A stretch of 64,000 nt of DNA from Kaistia algarum (GCF_026343945.1 NZ_JAPKNJ010000004.1:186001-250000), one strand, 5' to 3'; positions 8,722 to 17,678 are shown, counted from the first letter of the stretch. Program-made: numbers and translations. Notes: generated from the letters alone by a model not told the origin.

Positions 8722-9759
8722 ATGACCGATAGACCGCGCCCGAAGCGCGCGACGATCAAGGACGTGGCCAGAGCCGCCGGCGTCTCCGCCATGACCGTCT
8801 CCAACGTGCTGAACGGCCGCCAGCAATTCGTCAGCGCCGCGACCAAGAAGCGGGTCGAGCGCGAGATCGAGCGGCTCGGCTATCGGCGCCAGGCCAATGC
8901 CCGCAATCTGCGCGTTGCCGAGCAGCGCTCGATCGGCATGGTGATCGTCGACGAGCAGCCTGCCTTCCTCGCCGATTTCTTCACCTGCCAGGTCGTCGCC
9001 GGCCTCGCCAATGTGCTGAACCACGCCGACTATACGCTGACCGTCCAGGGCATGCCGGGTGAGGAACTCGCTCATTCCATGATCATGCGCAATTTCGAGG
9101 TCGGCGGCTTCTGCGCCATGATCTCGGGCACGAAGGAAGCGCGCCGAGACGCGGTGCGTCAGCTTCTGGCACTCGACCAACCGGTTGTCGTCTTTCAAGA
9201 GAATCCGTCCCTCGAAAGCGAGGATCTCTGCGTGGTTCGCCAGGATGACCGAGGCGGTGGACGGTTGATCGGCGACCATCTTCTGGCCCGGCGCGTGGAG
9301 GATTTCCTCGCCGTGGTGCCGGCGCAGCCCTGGCCCGCGATCGAGGAGCGCCTAGCCGGCCTTCGCGAGAGCCTTGCCGCCAATGGCGGCGGCGCCCGGC
9401 TCACCGTTGTCGAGGCGGCGAGCGAGAGCTTCGCCGACGTGCAGGACGCGGTCGCGCGCCATCTGGCAAACCACAAGCTGCCCGGCGCCATCATCGGTGG
9501 CAATGACCCGATCGCCACCGCGTCGATGCTCTATCTCTTCGATCATGATGTACGCGTTCCGGACGATGTACGCGTCGTCGGGTTCAACGGTTTCGAGACA
9601 CATCGCTATGCCCGCCCGCGCCTGACGACCGTGGACTCCGCCGCCTATACGCTCGGCGAACGGGCGGGTGAGGCGATGCTGAAGCGGCTGGAGACCGGCG
9701 CCTTCGAACGGCGGGAATATGTCCTGCCGGTCCATTTCGATCCCGGCGCGACCACCTGA
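8722..9759 (+). CDS. LacI family transcriptional regulator
   Basis: A 345-residue LacI/GalR repressor. The N-terminal HTH is TIKDVARAAGVSAMTVSNVL (residues 11-30), followed by the hinge helix region and RQANARNLR. The rest is a periplasmic-binding-protein-like effector domain (IGMVIVDEQPAF...GGNDPIATASMLYLFDHDVRVPDDVRVVGF). It lies between the divergent SDR gene and the dehydratase operon. Two related ATTTAAC-containing sites flank it (8672-8691 and 9827-9846), so it is the likely local repressor for both directions. The effector is probably the pathway sugar or an intermediate (inference). Confidence 0.92.
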   Translation: MTDRPRPKRATIKDVARAAGVSAMTVSNVLNGRQQFVSAATKKRVEREIERLGYRRQANARNLRVAEQRSIGMVIVDEQPAFLADFFTCQVVAGLANVLNHADYTLTVQGMPGEELAHSMIMRNFEVGGFCAMISGTKEARRDAVRQLLALDQPVVVFQENPSLESEDLCVVRQDDRGGGRLIGDHLLARRVEDFLAVVPAQPWPAIEERLAGLRESLAANGGGARLTVVEAASESFADVQDAVARHLANHKLPGAIIGGNDPIATASMLYLFDHDVRVPDDVRVVGFNGFETHRYARPRLTTVDSAAYTLGERAGEAMLKRLETGAFERREYVLPVHFDPGATT

Positions 9760-9826
9760 GATCCATCCACGTCTCCGCCTTTCTCACAGTCCCCTTCAGC
9801 GGCGAAATCGAGTCTTGCCGATCGAT

Positions 9827-9846
9827 GAGATTTAACGTTACATCTC
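9827..9846. promoter_or_regulatory. Strong palindromic LacI-type operator before the dehydratase operon
   Basis: GAGATTTAACGTTACATCTC is a 20-bp palindrome with one mismatched pair and a central CG, the typical shape of LacI/GalR operators. It sits 21-40 nt upstream of the dehydratase ATG and downstream of the LacI gene. Confidence 0.7.
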
Positions 9847-9866
9847 TCGCACCGAGGAGATGCCAC

Positions 9867-11639
9867 ATGCCCGACCAACTGCCCGAGTCCCCCGCGCCGA
9901 CCGCCCCGGCGGACAGTGCGGACGCACCGCCCGCCTTCCGCAGCGCCGAGTGGTTTGCCCGGGTCGGCAAATACGGCTTCATTCCGCGCAGCTGGATGAA
10001 GAGCCAGGGCTTCTCCGCCGAGCTCTTCGACGGGCGGCCAGTGATCGGCATCTGTAATACCTGGTCGCAGCTCACCAACTGCAACCGGCACCTCCGCGAT
10101 CTGGCCGAGCATGTGAAGCGCGGCATCCTGATGGCCGGCGGCTTCCCGCTCGAATTCCCGGTGATGAGCCTCGGCGAGCCGCTGATGCGGCCGACGACGA
10201 TGATGTTCCGCAATCTCGTCGCCATGGATGTCGAGGAGACAATCCGCGCCAATCCGATCGACGGCGTCGTGCTGCTGGCCGGCTGCGACAAGACCACGCC
10301 GGCATTGCTGATGGGAGCGGCGAGCTGCGACGTTCCCTCGATCCTCGTCTCCGGCGGCCCGATGCTGAACGGTCGCTATCGGGGCCGCGAGCTGGGCTCG
10401 GGCACGGATGTGTTCAAGCTCGACGAGGATTACCGCACCGGCAAGATGTCCAAGGCGGACTTGGACGACGCGGAAGCGGCGATGAGCCGGTCGGCCGGAT
10501 CCTGCATGACCATGGGAACCGCGTCGACCATGGCGCTGCTTTCCGAGGCCATGGGCATCGGCCTGCCGCTGAACGGCACGATCCCCGCGCCCGACAGCCG
10601 CCGCGCGGTTCTCGCCGAGCAGGCCGGCAAGCGGATCGTGGCGCTGGTGCGAGAGAACGTCACGATCTCGAAGATCCTGACGCGGGAAGCCTTTGAGAAT
10701 GCGGTGAAGGTCGCAGGTGCCATCGGCGGCTCGACCAATGCCGTGGTGCACCTGCTGGCGCTGGCCGGCCGGCTCGGCGTGCCGTTCACGCTGAACGACT
10801 GGGACGAGTTGGGCCGCGACGTGCCTTGCCTTGTTGATCTGAAGCCCTCCGGTCGCTTCCTGATGGAGGAGTTCTTCGATGCTGGCGGGCTGCCGGTCGT
10901 CATGCGCCGCATCGCGGATAGGCTGAACCTCGGCGCCCCCGCCGTCGAGGGCGGCTCGATCGGCGAGCGCATTGCCACGGCGCAAAGCTGGAATGACGAG
11001 GTGATCCGCCCCGTCGACCGGCCGCTGACGTCGGATGGCGGCCTCGTCGTGCTGCGCGGCAATCTCGCGCCCGACGGCGCGATCCTGAAACCCTCCGCCG
11101 CCTCGCCCAAGCTGATGCAGCATCGCGGTCGCGCGCTCGTGTTCAAGGATGCGGAGGATCTGCGCAACCGGATCGACGATCCGGATCTCGATGTCGATGC
11201 CGACACCGTGCTGGTGCTGCAGAATGCCGGTCCGCGCGGCTACCCCGGCATGCCGGAAGTCGGAACCATGGCGCTGCCGAAGAAGCTGCTCAAGCTGGGC
11301 GTCACCGACATGGTCCGCGTCTCCGATGCGCGCATGAGCGGCACCGCCTTCGGCACCGTCGTGCTGCATGTCGCGCCGGAATCGGCCCTCGGCGGCCCGC
11401 TGGCGCTGGTGCGTACCGGCGACATCATCGTCCTCGACACCCAGGCACGCCGCATCGATGTCGAGGTCGATGCGGAGGAACTGGAGCAACGACGCCGGGC
11501 CTTCGTGCCGCCGGCCCCCCACTATGACCGCGGCTACGGCAAGCTCTTTCTCGATCACGTGCAGCAGGCCGACAAGGGCGTCGATTTCGACTTCCTGGTC
11601 GGCGGAAGCGGCACGCCCCCCTCCAAGGTTTCCTTCTGA
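9867..11639 (+). CDS. IlvD/Edd family sugar-acid dehydratase (LacI module)
   Basis: A 590-residue Fe-S dehydratase of the IlvD/Edd family, subgroup acting on aldonates (arabinonate, xylonate, fuconate type). The cluster cysteines are in ICNTW (near residue 53), GCDKT (near 120) and SCMTMGTAS (near 193). Further family markers are GAIGGSTNAV and the late SDARMSGTAFG. The product would be a 2-keto-3-deoxy-aldonate. GAGGAG 9 nt upstream fixes the ATG at 9867; an upstream in-frame ATG at 9825 lies before the operator. First gene of an operon with an RraA-type aldolase, sugar ABC transporter and amidohydrolase, so a sugar-acid substrate is more likely than valine biosynthesis. Confidence 0.9.
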   Translation: MPDQLPESPAPTAPADSADAPPAFRSAEWFARVGKYGFIPRSWMKSQGFSAELFDGRPVIGICNTWSQLTNCNRHLRDLAEHVKRGILMAGGFPLEFPVMSLGEPLMRPTTMMFRNLVAMDVEETIRANPIDGVVLLAGCDKTTPALLMGAASCDVPSILVSGGPMLNGRYRGRELGSGTDVFKLDEDYRTGKMSKADLDDAEAAMSRSAGSCMTMGTASTMALLSEAMGIGLPLNGTIPAPDSRRAVLAEQAGKRIVALVRENVTISKILTREAFENAVKVAGAIGGSTNAVVHLLALAGRLGVPFTLNDWDELGRDVPCLVDLKPSGRFLMEEFFDAGGLPVVMRRIADRLNLGAPAVEGGSIGERIATAQSWNDEVIRPVDRPLTSDGGLVVLRGNLAPDGAILKPSAASPKLMQHRGRALVFKDAEDLRNRIDDPDLDVDADTVLVLQNAGPRGYPGMPEVGTMALPKKLLKLGVTDMVRVSDARMSGTAFGTVVLHVAPESALGGPLALVRTGDIIVLDTQARRIDVEVDAEELEQRRRAFVPPAPHYDRGYGKLFLDHVQQADKGVDFDFLVGGSGTPPSKVSF

Positions 11640-11650
11640 AGCGAGGCGAA

Positions 11651-12337
11651 ATGACTGCCACACCCCTGTTCCGTTCCCGCCAGAACGCTCCCCGTCCCGA
11701 GGGCTGGGAACAGCTCTACACGGCGGTCCTCTCCGACGCGCTCGACACGGTGGGCTTTCGCGGCCAGGCGATGACGCCCTCGATCCGCCCGCTGGATGAG
11801 ACGCTGAAGATGTGCGGCCGGGCCCGCACGGGCATCTATATGGAAGTCGCCCATGTCGAGGAGGGGACGAACCCCTATGAACTCGAGATCGCGATCGTCG
11901 ATGATCTGAAGCCCGGCGACGTCGCCATCTTCGCCTGTGGCGGCTCCTCGCGCATCGCCCCCTGGGGTAGCCTGCTTTCGACCGCCACCGTGGCGCGCGG
12001 CGCTAGCGGCTGCGTCACCGACGGCTTTGTCCGCGACATTCTCGAAATCCGCGCCCTGAAGCTTCCCGTCTTCCATGGCGGCATTGCCCCGCTCGATTCC
12101 AAGGGCCGCGGCCAGATCATGGCCGTCGACATCCCCGTCACCTGTGCCGGCGTCCGCGTCGTGCCGGGCGATCTCGTCTTCGGCGATGCGGACGGCGTCG
12201 TTGTCGTGCCGCAGGAGGTCGAAGCCGACGTGCTCAAGATCGCCTTCGACAAGATCAATGGCGAAGGCCACTCGATGCGCGAACTCCGGGCCGGCGGATA
12301 TCTGCGCGACGTCTACGCGAAATACGGGGTGCTCTGA
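11651..12337 (+). CDS. RraA/HMG-aldolase family protein
   Basis: A 228-residue member of the RraA-like family, which includes RNase E inhibitor RraA and the metal-dependent HMG/CHA aldolases. The aldolase markers are present: a G...W-G segment (SRIAPWGSLL), the substrate-binding Arg and metal Asp in GCVTDGFVRDI, and GDADGVVVVP near the C-terminus. Next to a dehydratase making 2-keto-3-deoxy acids, cleavage of the product to pyruvate plus an aldehyde is the likely role. Its stop overlaps the permease start (TGATG), showing translational coupling. A role in RNA turnover is unlikely in this context. Confidence 0.85.
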   Translation: MTATPLFRSRQNAPRPEGWEQLYTAVLSDALDTVGFRGQAMTPSIRPLDETLKMCGRARTGIYMEVAHVEEGTNPYELEIAIVDDLKPGDVAIFACGGSSRIAPWGSLLSTATVARGASGCVTDGFVRDILEIRALKLPVFHGGIAPLDSKGRGQIMAVDIPVTCAGVRVVPGDLVFGDADGVVVVPQEVEADVLKIAFDKINGEGHSMRELRAGGYLRDVYAKYGVL

Positions 12338-13362
12338 TGGCGCATGCGGACAAGTCGGCATCCAGCAATCCGGTCGCGGCCTTCTTCAAGGTCGAGGGCA
12401 CGGCGATCGCCTTCGTTCTGCTGCTCCTCATTCTCCTGTTCATGATCACCGCGCCGCGGGCCTTCATGGGCTACCGCGTCTATATGAGCTTCATGGCCAA
12501 TGTGCCCCCGCCGATGATCATCGCACTGGGGCTCACATTGGTCGTCGTCGCCGGGGAGATGGACCTCTCCTTCCCCTCGGTCGTGGCCTTCGCCAGCTAT
12601 GTCTTCTGCTCGCTCTACCAGAACTATGACATGACCTGGCTGGCGTTCGCCGCCGCGCTCGCCGTCGGCACCGTCATGGGCTTCATCAACGGCCTCGTCG
12701 TTACCAAGCTCGGCATACCCTCGCTGATCGCGACGCTTGCCATGCTCTTTCTATGGGGCGGGCTGGTCACGGTCGTCTCGAACGGCGCCTCGCTCGCCAT
12801 TCCCGACATAGAGGGCCGGCTGATCCACACCGTCTTCGCCGGCCGCATCGGCGCCTTGCCGGTGCAGTTCCTCTGGGCGCTAGCGATCGCGGTCCTGATG
12901 TGGTTCGTCCTGAACCGCCACCGCTTCGGCGAAAGCCTGCTGTTCATCGGCGACAGCCTCAAGGTCGCGAAGGTGGTCGGCATCCCGATCGACCGCGAGA
13001 AGATCAAGCTCTTCACGCTGATGGGCTTTCTCTCGGCGCTGGCCGGCGTCTTCCTGACGCTGGAGACGACGACCTATTTCTCGCAGGCCGGCATGGGCTA
13101 TCTGCTCATCGTCGTCGCCGCCGTCTTCATCGGCGGCACCTCGATCTTCGGCGGCTCGGGCAAGATGGCCGGCACGGTCTTCGGCTCGCTGATCGTTGCG
13201 ATCATCGAGGCCGGGCTCGTCGCCAGCGGCGTGCAGGGTTTCTGGACGCGGTTCTTCATCGGCCTCGTCTTCATCATCTCCGTCACCATGAATGCGGCAC
13301 TCGAGGATCCCGACAAGGTCCCTGTGCTCAAAGACCTTCGCTCGCGGGCGAGGAAAAACTGA
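12337..13362 (+). CDS. CUT2 sugar ABC transporter permease (RbsC-like)
   Basis: A 341-residue inner-membrane permease of the BPD_transp_2 (ribose/xylose/fructose) family. Eight to ten hydrophobic segments are visible, with the family signature near GLTLVVVAGEMDLSFPSVVAFAS and the later IGGTSIFGGSGKMAGTVFGSLIVAIIEAGL. It starts within the stop of the RraA-type gene. It is followed by its binding protein and a single-domain ATPase, the permease-binding protein-ATPase order being unusual but complete. Confidence 0.92.
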   Translation: MAHADKSASSNPVAAFFKVEGTAIAFVLLLLILLFMITAPRAFMGYRVYMSFMANVPPPMIIALGLTLVVVAGEMDLSFPSVVAFASYVFCSLYQNYDMTWLAFAAALAVGTVMGFINGLVVTKLGIPSLIATLAMLFLWGGLVTVVSNGASLAIPDIEGRLIHTVFAGRIGALPVQFLWALAIAVLMWFVLNRHRFGESLLFIGDSLKVAKVVGIPIDREKIKLFTLMGFLSALAGVFLTLETTTYFSQAGMGYLLIVVAAVFIGGTSIFGGSGKMAGTVFGSLIVAIIEAGLVASGVQGFWTRFFIGLVFIISVTMNAALEDPDKVPVLKDLRSRARKN

Positions 13363-13391
13363 CCGAACAACGGATCAAGGGAACTGAGACC

Positions 13392-14381
13392 ATGCGCACA
13401 TTCATGAAGGGGCTAGCCGGCCTCGCCCTCTCGACGCTGATGATGACGCCGCTGGCCATGGCGCCTGCCGCGAACGCACAGGAAGCTGTCGATTCCGGCC
13501 TGACCATGTATTTCCAGATGGGCGGCAATCCCGGCGACACCGCGTCGCTCGCCCGTGAACTCGGCGCCCGCGAGGCCGCCCGGGTCTTGAAGGTCAATCT
13601 GATCGAGCAGCATTCCGGCTGGGATCCGCAGAAGATGCTGGTCCAGGCCAGCGAAGCCCTCGCCGCCTCGCCCGACGCGATCGCCATCATGGGTCATCCC
13701 GGCGTCGCCGCCATGACACCGTTCCTGAACAAGGCCAAGGAAGCCGGCATTATCGTCGTCCTGACCGATACCAATTTGCCCGGTACCGGCCTCAACTATT
13801 TCGGCGCCGACAGCTATGGCGCGGGCCGCAATCTCGCCGACCTCGCCATCCAGAACGGCAAGCTCGCGACAGGCGACAAGGTCCTCGTCTATGGCGCCTT
13901 CATCGAGGGCGCGGCTGGCGCCATCACCGCCAAGGGCACCGTCGACATGCTCAAGGAGAAGGGCCTCGGCGTCGACACGCTGCAATGGTCGCAGGAGGCC
14001 GTGCTCGATCCCTCGCTCTCCGTTCCGGTCCTGGTCGCCTATCTCGAATCCAACCCCGACACCAAGGCGATCCTCGTTCCCGGCCATGGCGGCGTCACCG
14101 CCGTGCTCGCCAAGGTGCTGAAGGACGCCGGCAAGAAGCCGGGCGAGATCACCGCCGCCGGCTTCGACATCTCGGTCGCCTCGATCCAGGGCGTGAAGGA
14201 CGGCTACATCACTGCCGTGCTCGACCAGCAGCCCTATCTCCAGGGCTTCTACGGCGTGCTCTCGGCCGTGCTGCAGAAGAAGTATGGCCTCGGCAACACC
14301 CAGATGTTCACGAGCTCCGGCGCGATGACCCAGGAGAATGTCGAGAAGCTGGAAGCGCTGGTGAAGACCGGCATCCGCTAG
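13392..14381 (+). CDS. CUT2 sugar-binding periplasmic protein
   Basis: A 329-residue substrate-binding protein of the ribose/galactose-type family. The first ~33 residues are a signal peptide (MRTFMKGLAGLALSTLMMTP..., cleavage near ANAQEAVD). The two-lobe fold is shown by ASPDAIAIMGHPG, GIIVVLTDTNLPG and AAGFDISVASIQGVKDGYITAVLDQQPYLQG. It delivers substrate to the permease at 12337. A terminator-like hairpin follows the stop, which should favour expression of this gene over the ATPase. Confidence 0.92.
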   Translation: MRTFMKGLAGLALSTLMMTPLAMAPAANAQEAVDSGLTMYFQMGGNPGDTASLARELGAREAARVLKVNLIEQHSGWDPQKMLVQASEALAASPDAIAIMGHPGVAAMTPFLNKAKEAGIIVVLTDTNLPGTGLNYFGADSYGAGRNLADLAIQNGKLATGDKVLVYGAFIEGAAGAITAKGTVDMLKEKGLGVDTLQWSQEAVLDPSLSVPVLVAYLESNPDTKAILVPGHGGVTAVLAKVLKDAGKKPGEITAAGFDISVASIQGVKDGYITAVLDQQPYLQGFYGVLSAVLQKKYGLGNTQMFTSSGAMTQENVEKLEALVKTGIR

Positions 14382-14389
14382 CCGACAAG

Positions 14390-14418
14390 GGTGGCGCCGC
14401 GCGTCGGCGCCACCTTTT
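14390..14418 (+). terminator. Intra-operon terminator/attenuator after the binding-protein gene
   Basis: GGTGGCGCCG (14390-14399) pairs perfectly with CGGCGCCACC (14405-14414), loop 5 nt, followed by TTTT. It has the form of an intrinsic terminator but lies between two genes of the same transporter, so it probably attenuates or stabilises rather than ends the operon. Confidence 0.75.
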
Positions 14419-14457
14419 CCTTGCCTCAAACCCTTTGGCCCCGAACGGGACAGTCCC

Positions 14458-15234
14458 ATGACCTCCACACCGATCGTCCGGCTTGAGAATGTCGGCAAGC
14501 AATATGGCAAGGTCGTCAGCCTCAAGAACATCACGCTCGATATCGGATCCAACGAGATCGTCGGCCTGATCGGCGACAATGGCGCCGGCAAATCGACGCT
14601 CATCAAGGTGCTGACCGGCGTCGAGGCGCCGACGAGCGGCACGCTCTATATCCGTGGCCAGAAGATCGATGCCTCCGCCTATACGGTGAAGGAGGCGCAC
14701 AAGCTTCGCATCGAGACCGTCTATCAGGATTCATCGCTGGGCGAGAAGCAGCCGCTCTGGCGGAACTTCTTCGTCGGACGCCCGCTCGTGAACAAGTTGG
14801 GCTTCATCGACGTCAAGGCGGAAAAGAAGGTCGCCGAGCACATCATGCGCTCGACCATCGGCTTTCGCGGCGTCGGCATCGATGTCGACACGCCCGTCAG
14901 CCGGCTCTCCGGCGGCGAGCGCCAGGGCGTCGCCATCGGCCGCGCCATGCATTTCGACAGCGATCTGATCGTCCTGGACGAGCCGACCGTGGCCCTCGCC
15001 ATCAAGGAGGTCCAGAAGGTGCTCGACTTCATCCGGTCGATCAAGGCGGGCGGACGCTCCTGCATCTATATCGAGCACAACATCCACCATGTGCATGAGG
15101 TCTGCGACCGCCTGGTGGTGCTCGACCGCGGCGAGGTCGCGCTCGACGCCCCGACCTCCAGCATGACCTATTCCGAACTCGCCGATTTCCTCATGTCGAT
15201 GCACGCCCGTCCCGGCGCTGCCGCCAAGCACTGA
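14458..15234 (+). CDS. Single-domain CUT2 ABC transporter ATPase (FrcA-like)
   Basis: A 258-residue ATPase. Walker A is GDNGAGKST (residues 38-46), the signature is LSGGERQG (near 150), and Walker B is LIVLDEPTVALA (near 170). It has one nucleotide-binding domain, half the length of RbsA/XylG-type CUT2 ATPases, and resembles rhizobial FrcA. It would work as a homodimer with the permease at 12337. It lies 76 nt after the binding-protein gene, behind a hairpin. Confidence 0.9.
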   Translation: MTSTPIVRLENVGKQYGKVVSLKNITLDIGSNEIVGLIGDNGAGKSTLIKVLTGVEAPTSGTLYIRGQKIDASAYTVKEAHKLRIETVYQDSSLGEKQPLWRNFFVGRPLVNKLGFIDVKAEKKVAEHIMRSTIGFRGVGIDVDTPVSRLSGGERQGVAIGRAMHFDSDLIVLDEPTVALAIKEVQKVLDFIRSIKAGGRSCIYIEHNIHHVHEVCDRLVVLDRGEVALDAPTSSMTYSELADFLMSMHARPGAAAKH

Positions 15235-15247
15235 ACCGAGAGCGACC

Positions 15248-16120
15248 ATGACCACGCGCGCCTATTGCGACTGCCACGTCAACATTTGGAACGACGAGCA
15301 CGTCCTGCCGCTCTACACGACCCAGCTATCGCGGGTCCGCGCCGGTGCCATGGCGCCAAAGTCCGATGCCGACACGCTTTATCCCGAGATGGCGAATGTC
15401 GAGAAAGCGATCATCTTCGCGCTGCGCTATGGCGACAGCGTCGGGATCGAGAGCGACGACGAGACGACCGCCGCGGCCGTCGCGAAATATCCCGACAAAT
15501 TCGTCGGTTTCGCCTATGTCGATCCGCGCCGCGCCGACTGCATGGACATGCTCGTCCACGCAATTGAGGATCTGAAGCTGAAGGGCGTCAAGTTCGGGCC
15601 GATCTATAACGGCGTCTCGCTGGCCGATCCGCGCCTCGTGCCGGTCTATGAATATCTCCAGAAGAACAACATCCCGCTCACCATGCATATGGGCACCACC
15701 TATGCCCGCAATGCGCCGGTCGATTATGGCCGGGCCATCCATGTCGAGCCCGTGGCGCTGAAATATCCCGACCTCGTCATGGTGCTCGCCCATATGGGCC
15801 ACCCCTGGTACGGTGACTGTATTGCCGTATCGCGCAAGCAGCCCAACGTATTCTGCGAGATTTCGGCGCTGTTCTACCGCCCGTGGCAGTATTACAATAT
15901 TCTGATCGAGGCGCAGGAATACAAAATCACCGATAAGATCTTCTTCGGGACGGACTTTCCCTTCGCCCGCGTCGATGAATCGGTCGACGGGCTGCTGAAC
16001 ATCAACGACCAGCTCGAAGGCACCAAGCTGCCGCGCGTCAGCGAAGAGACGATGCACCGGATCCTGCAGTCGAACCCGTTCAAACATTGGTGGCACGGCG
16101 ACAACCCCCTCAAGGGCTGA
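15248..16120 (+). CDS. Amidohydrolase family protein (COG2159), putative lactonase
   Basis: A 290-residue TIM-barrel metal hydrolase of the Amidohydro_2 type. Visible motif residues are DCHVN at 8-12 (the usual HxH reads HxN), His in LTMHMGTTY, His in VLAHMGHPWYGD and Asp in FFGTDFPF. In sugar-acid operons such proteins often hydrolyse lactones, which would link the divergent SDR to the dehydratase. Decarboxylase activity is the main alternative. It ends the operon 13 nt after the ATPase and is followed by a strong terminator. Confidence 0.82.
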   Translation: MTTRAYCDCHVNIWNDEHVLPLYTTQLSRVRAGAMAPKSDADTLYPEMANVEKAIIFALRYGDSVGIESDDETTAAAVAKYPDKFVGFAYVDPRRADCMDMLVHAIEDLKLKGVKFGPIYNGVSLADPRLVPVYEYLQKNNIPLTMHMGTTYARNAPVDYGRAIHVEPVALKYPDLVMVLAHMGHPWYGDCIAVSRKQPNVFCEISALFYRPWQYYNILIEAQEYKITDKIFFGTDFPFARVDESVDGLLNINDQLEGTKLPRVSEETMHRILQSNPFKHWWHGDNPLKG

Positions 16121-16140
16121 AGGCGCGCTGGTCACGACGC

Positions 16141-16181
16141 AAAGGCCGTCCGGTGCTCCGCGGAGCTTCCGGGCGGCCTTT
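16141..16181. terminator. Bidirectional terminator between convergent operons
   Basis: A 41-nt near-perfect inverted repeat with outer arms AAAGGCCG/CGGCCTTT, middle CCGG/CCGG and inner GCTCCG/CGGAGC. It lies between the stop codons of the amidohydrolase gene and the convergent ATPase gene. Confidence 0.85.
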
Positions 16182-16208
16182 GCATTCGGCGCTCGAATTT
16201 CTGCCGCC

Positions 16209-17678
16209 TCAGACTGCCTCGTAGCTCGCCAATATGTCGGCGAGTTCGGGAATCGTGGAGATGTCGGCCATGTCGACGCGTCCGACGATCCGGCCATGCG
16301 ACAGCACCACGACGTCGTCAGCGACATCGAAGATCTCCTGGACTTCCGTGCAGAACACGACGACCGCCCTGCCCTGCGCCGCGAAGTCGCGCAGCAGCTC
16401 GTAGATGTCGGCCTTGCTCGAAATGTCGACGCCGCGCGTCGGCTCCTCGATGACGATGATGTCGGTGGCCTGCTCCATCGCCGCGCCGAGCACGACCTTT
16501 TGCTGGTTGCCGCCGCTGAGCGAGGTGATCGGCGCATGCGAGCCGCCCGTCTTGACGCGGTAGCGCTTGATCGCCCGGGCCGCGAGGCCGTCGATCTTTG
16601 ACGGGTCGATGAAGGGCGGCAGGCGGCCGAGGCTGCGTCCGGCAAGCCGCGAGGCGAGATTGTCGCCGACACTGAGGTTCCGGAAGACGGTATCGCGCCG
16701 GCTGGCCGCGAGATAGGCGACGCTAGCCTGGTCGAGGGTCGTGAAGATCCGGCCGCTCCGATCCTTGAACGGGCGGAACGCGCCCATCGCCTGCGCCAGT
16801 TCGCGCGCGCCGGACCCCTCCACGCCCGAAAGCGCCAGCACGCGGCCCGGCGCCAGGTCGAGCGAGATGTCGCGGAACGAGCCGAAGCGGTCCGAACAGG
16901 CCTGAAGCTTCAGCAGCGGGGCGCCATCGGCCTTGGGCGCGGTGCGTGCGGAGGCGGGCAGCGCCTCGCGCTCCGCCGTCTCGGCCGGGGTCAATTGCGC
17001 CGCGATCGAGGTCTCGCTGATGTCGGCGCCGCGGATCTCGCAGCGGATACGCCCGTCGCGCAGCACGAGGATGCGCTGGCAGCAGCGGACGAAATCATTG
17101 AGGCGGTGCGTGATCAGCAGCACGATCTTGCCGCTGGCGGCAAGCTCGCCCATCGTCGCGAACAGAGCCTCGGATTCCTCCTCGGTCAGCGCCGAATTCG
17201 GCTCGTCGAACAGATAGACATCGGCATCGCTGAGCATGGCCCGGGCGATTTCGACGCGCTGCTGCACGGCGAGCGACAGATCGGCGAGCTCGTGATGGGC
17301 GAACGCGGCAATGCCGAGCCGCTCCAGCACCGCCTTGGCCGAGACCGGTTCCGGGGTGATCTCGCCGAACCAACGCCCCTCGCGCCCGACGGCAAGGTTC
17401 TGCTCGACGGTCATGTTCGGCCAGACATGCGGCTCCTGGTGCACGACGGCAACGCGGCGCCAGACCTCGCGAACGACGGTTTCGGCGCGCGTCAGCACGA
17501 TCTCTCCACTGTCGGCTGTCTCTTCACCCGCGAGCATGCGGGTGAGCGTGCTCTTGCCGGCGCCGTTCGGACCGGCGATGCCGACGATCTCGCCCGATGT
17601 GATGTCGAGGTCGAGACCGTCCAGCGCCCGTGTCGCGCCATAGCGCTTGGTGATCGCCTTGCCGGAAAGGCGGATCAT
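16209..17678 (-). CDS. CUT2 sugar ABC transporter ATPase, two-domain (RbsA/XylG-like)
   Basis: A 489-residue ATPase with two nucleotide-binding domains. Domain 1 has Walker A GPNGAGKST (residues 37-45), the variant signature LSLAVQQ and Walker B LFDEPNSAL. Domain 2 has the usual degenerate Walker A (GVEGSGARELA), a normal signature LSGGNQQK and IEEPTRGVD. It energises the permease at 17675 and overlaps it by 4 nt (ATGA). Order on the minus strand is binding protein, permease, ATPase. Confidence 0.93.
   Translation of the reverse strand: MIRLSGKAITKRYGATRALDGLDLDITSGEIVGIAGPNGAGKSTLTRMLAGEETADSGEIVLTRAETVVREVWRRVAVVHQEPHVWPNMTVEQNLAVGREGRWFGEITPEPVSAKAVLERLGIAAFAHHELADLSLAVQQRVEIARAMLSDADVYLFDEPNSALTEEESEALFATMGELAASGKIVLLITHRLNDFVRCCQRILVLRDGRIRCEIRGADISETSIAAQLTPAETAEREALPASARTAPKADGAPLLKLQACSDRFGSFRDISLDLAPGRVLALSGVEGSGARELAQAMGAFRPFKDRSGRIFTTLDQASVAYLAASRRDTVFRNLSVGDNLASRLAGRSLGRLPPFIDPSKIDGLAARAIKRYRVKTGGSHAPITSLSGGNQQKVVLGAAMEQATDIIVIEEPTRGVDISSKADIYELLRDFAAQGRAVVVFCTEVQEIFDVADDVVVLSHGRIVGRVDMADISTIPELADILASYEAV

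Noticed and set aside
9645..11663. 672-residue open frame antisense to the first dehydratase
   Set aside because: It is a shadow frame of GC-rich codons; the opposite strand encodes an intact IlvD/Edd protein with all motifs, and the antisense translation has no family features.
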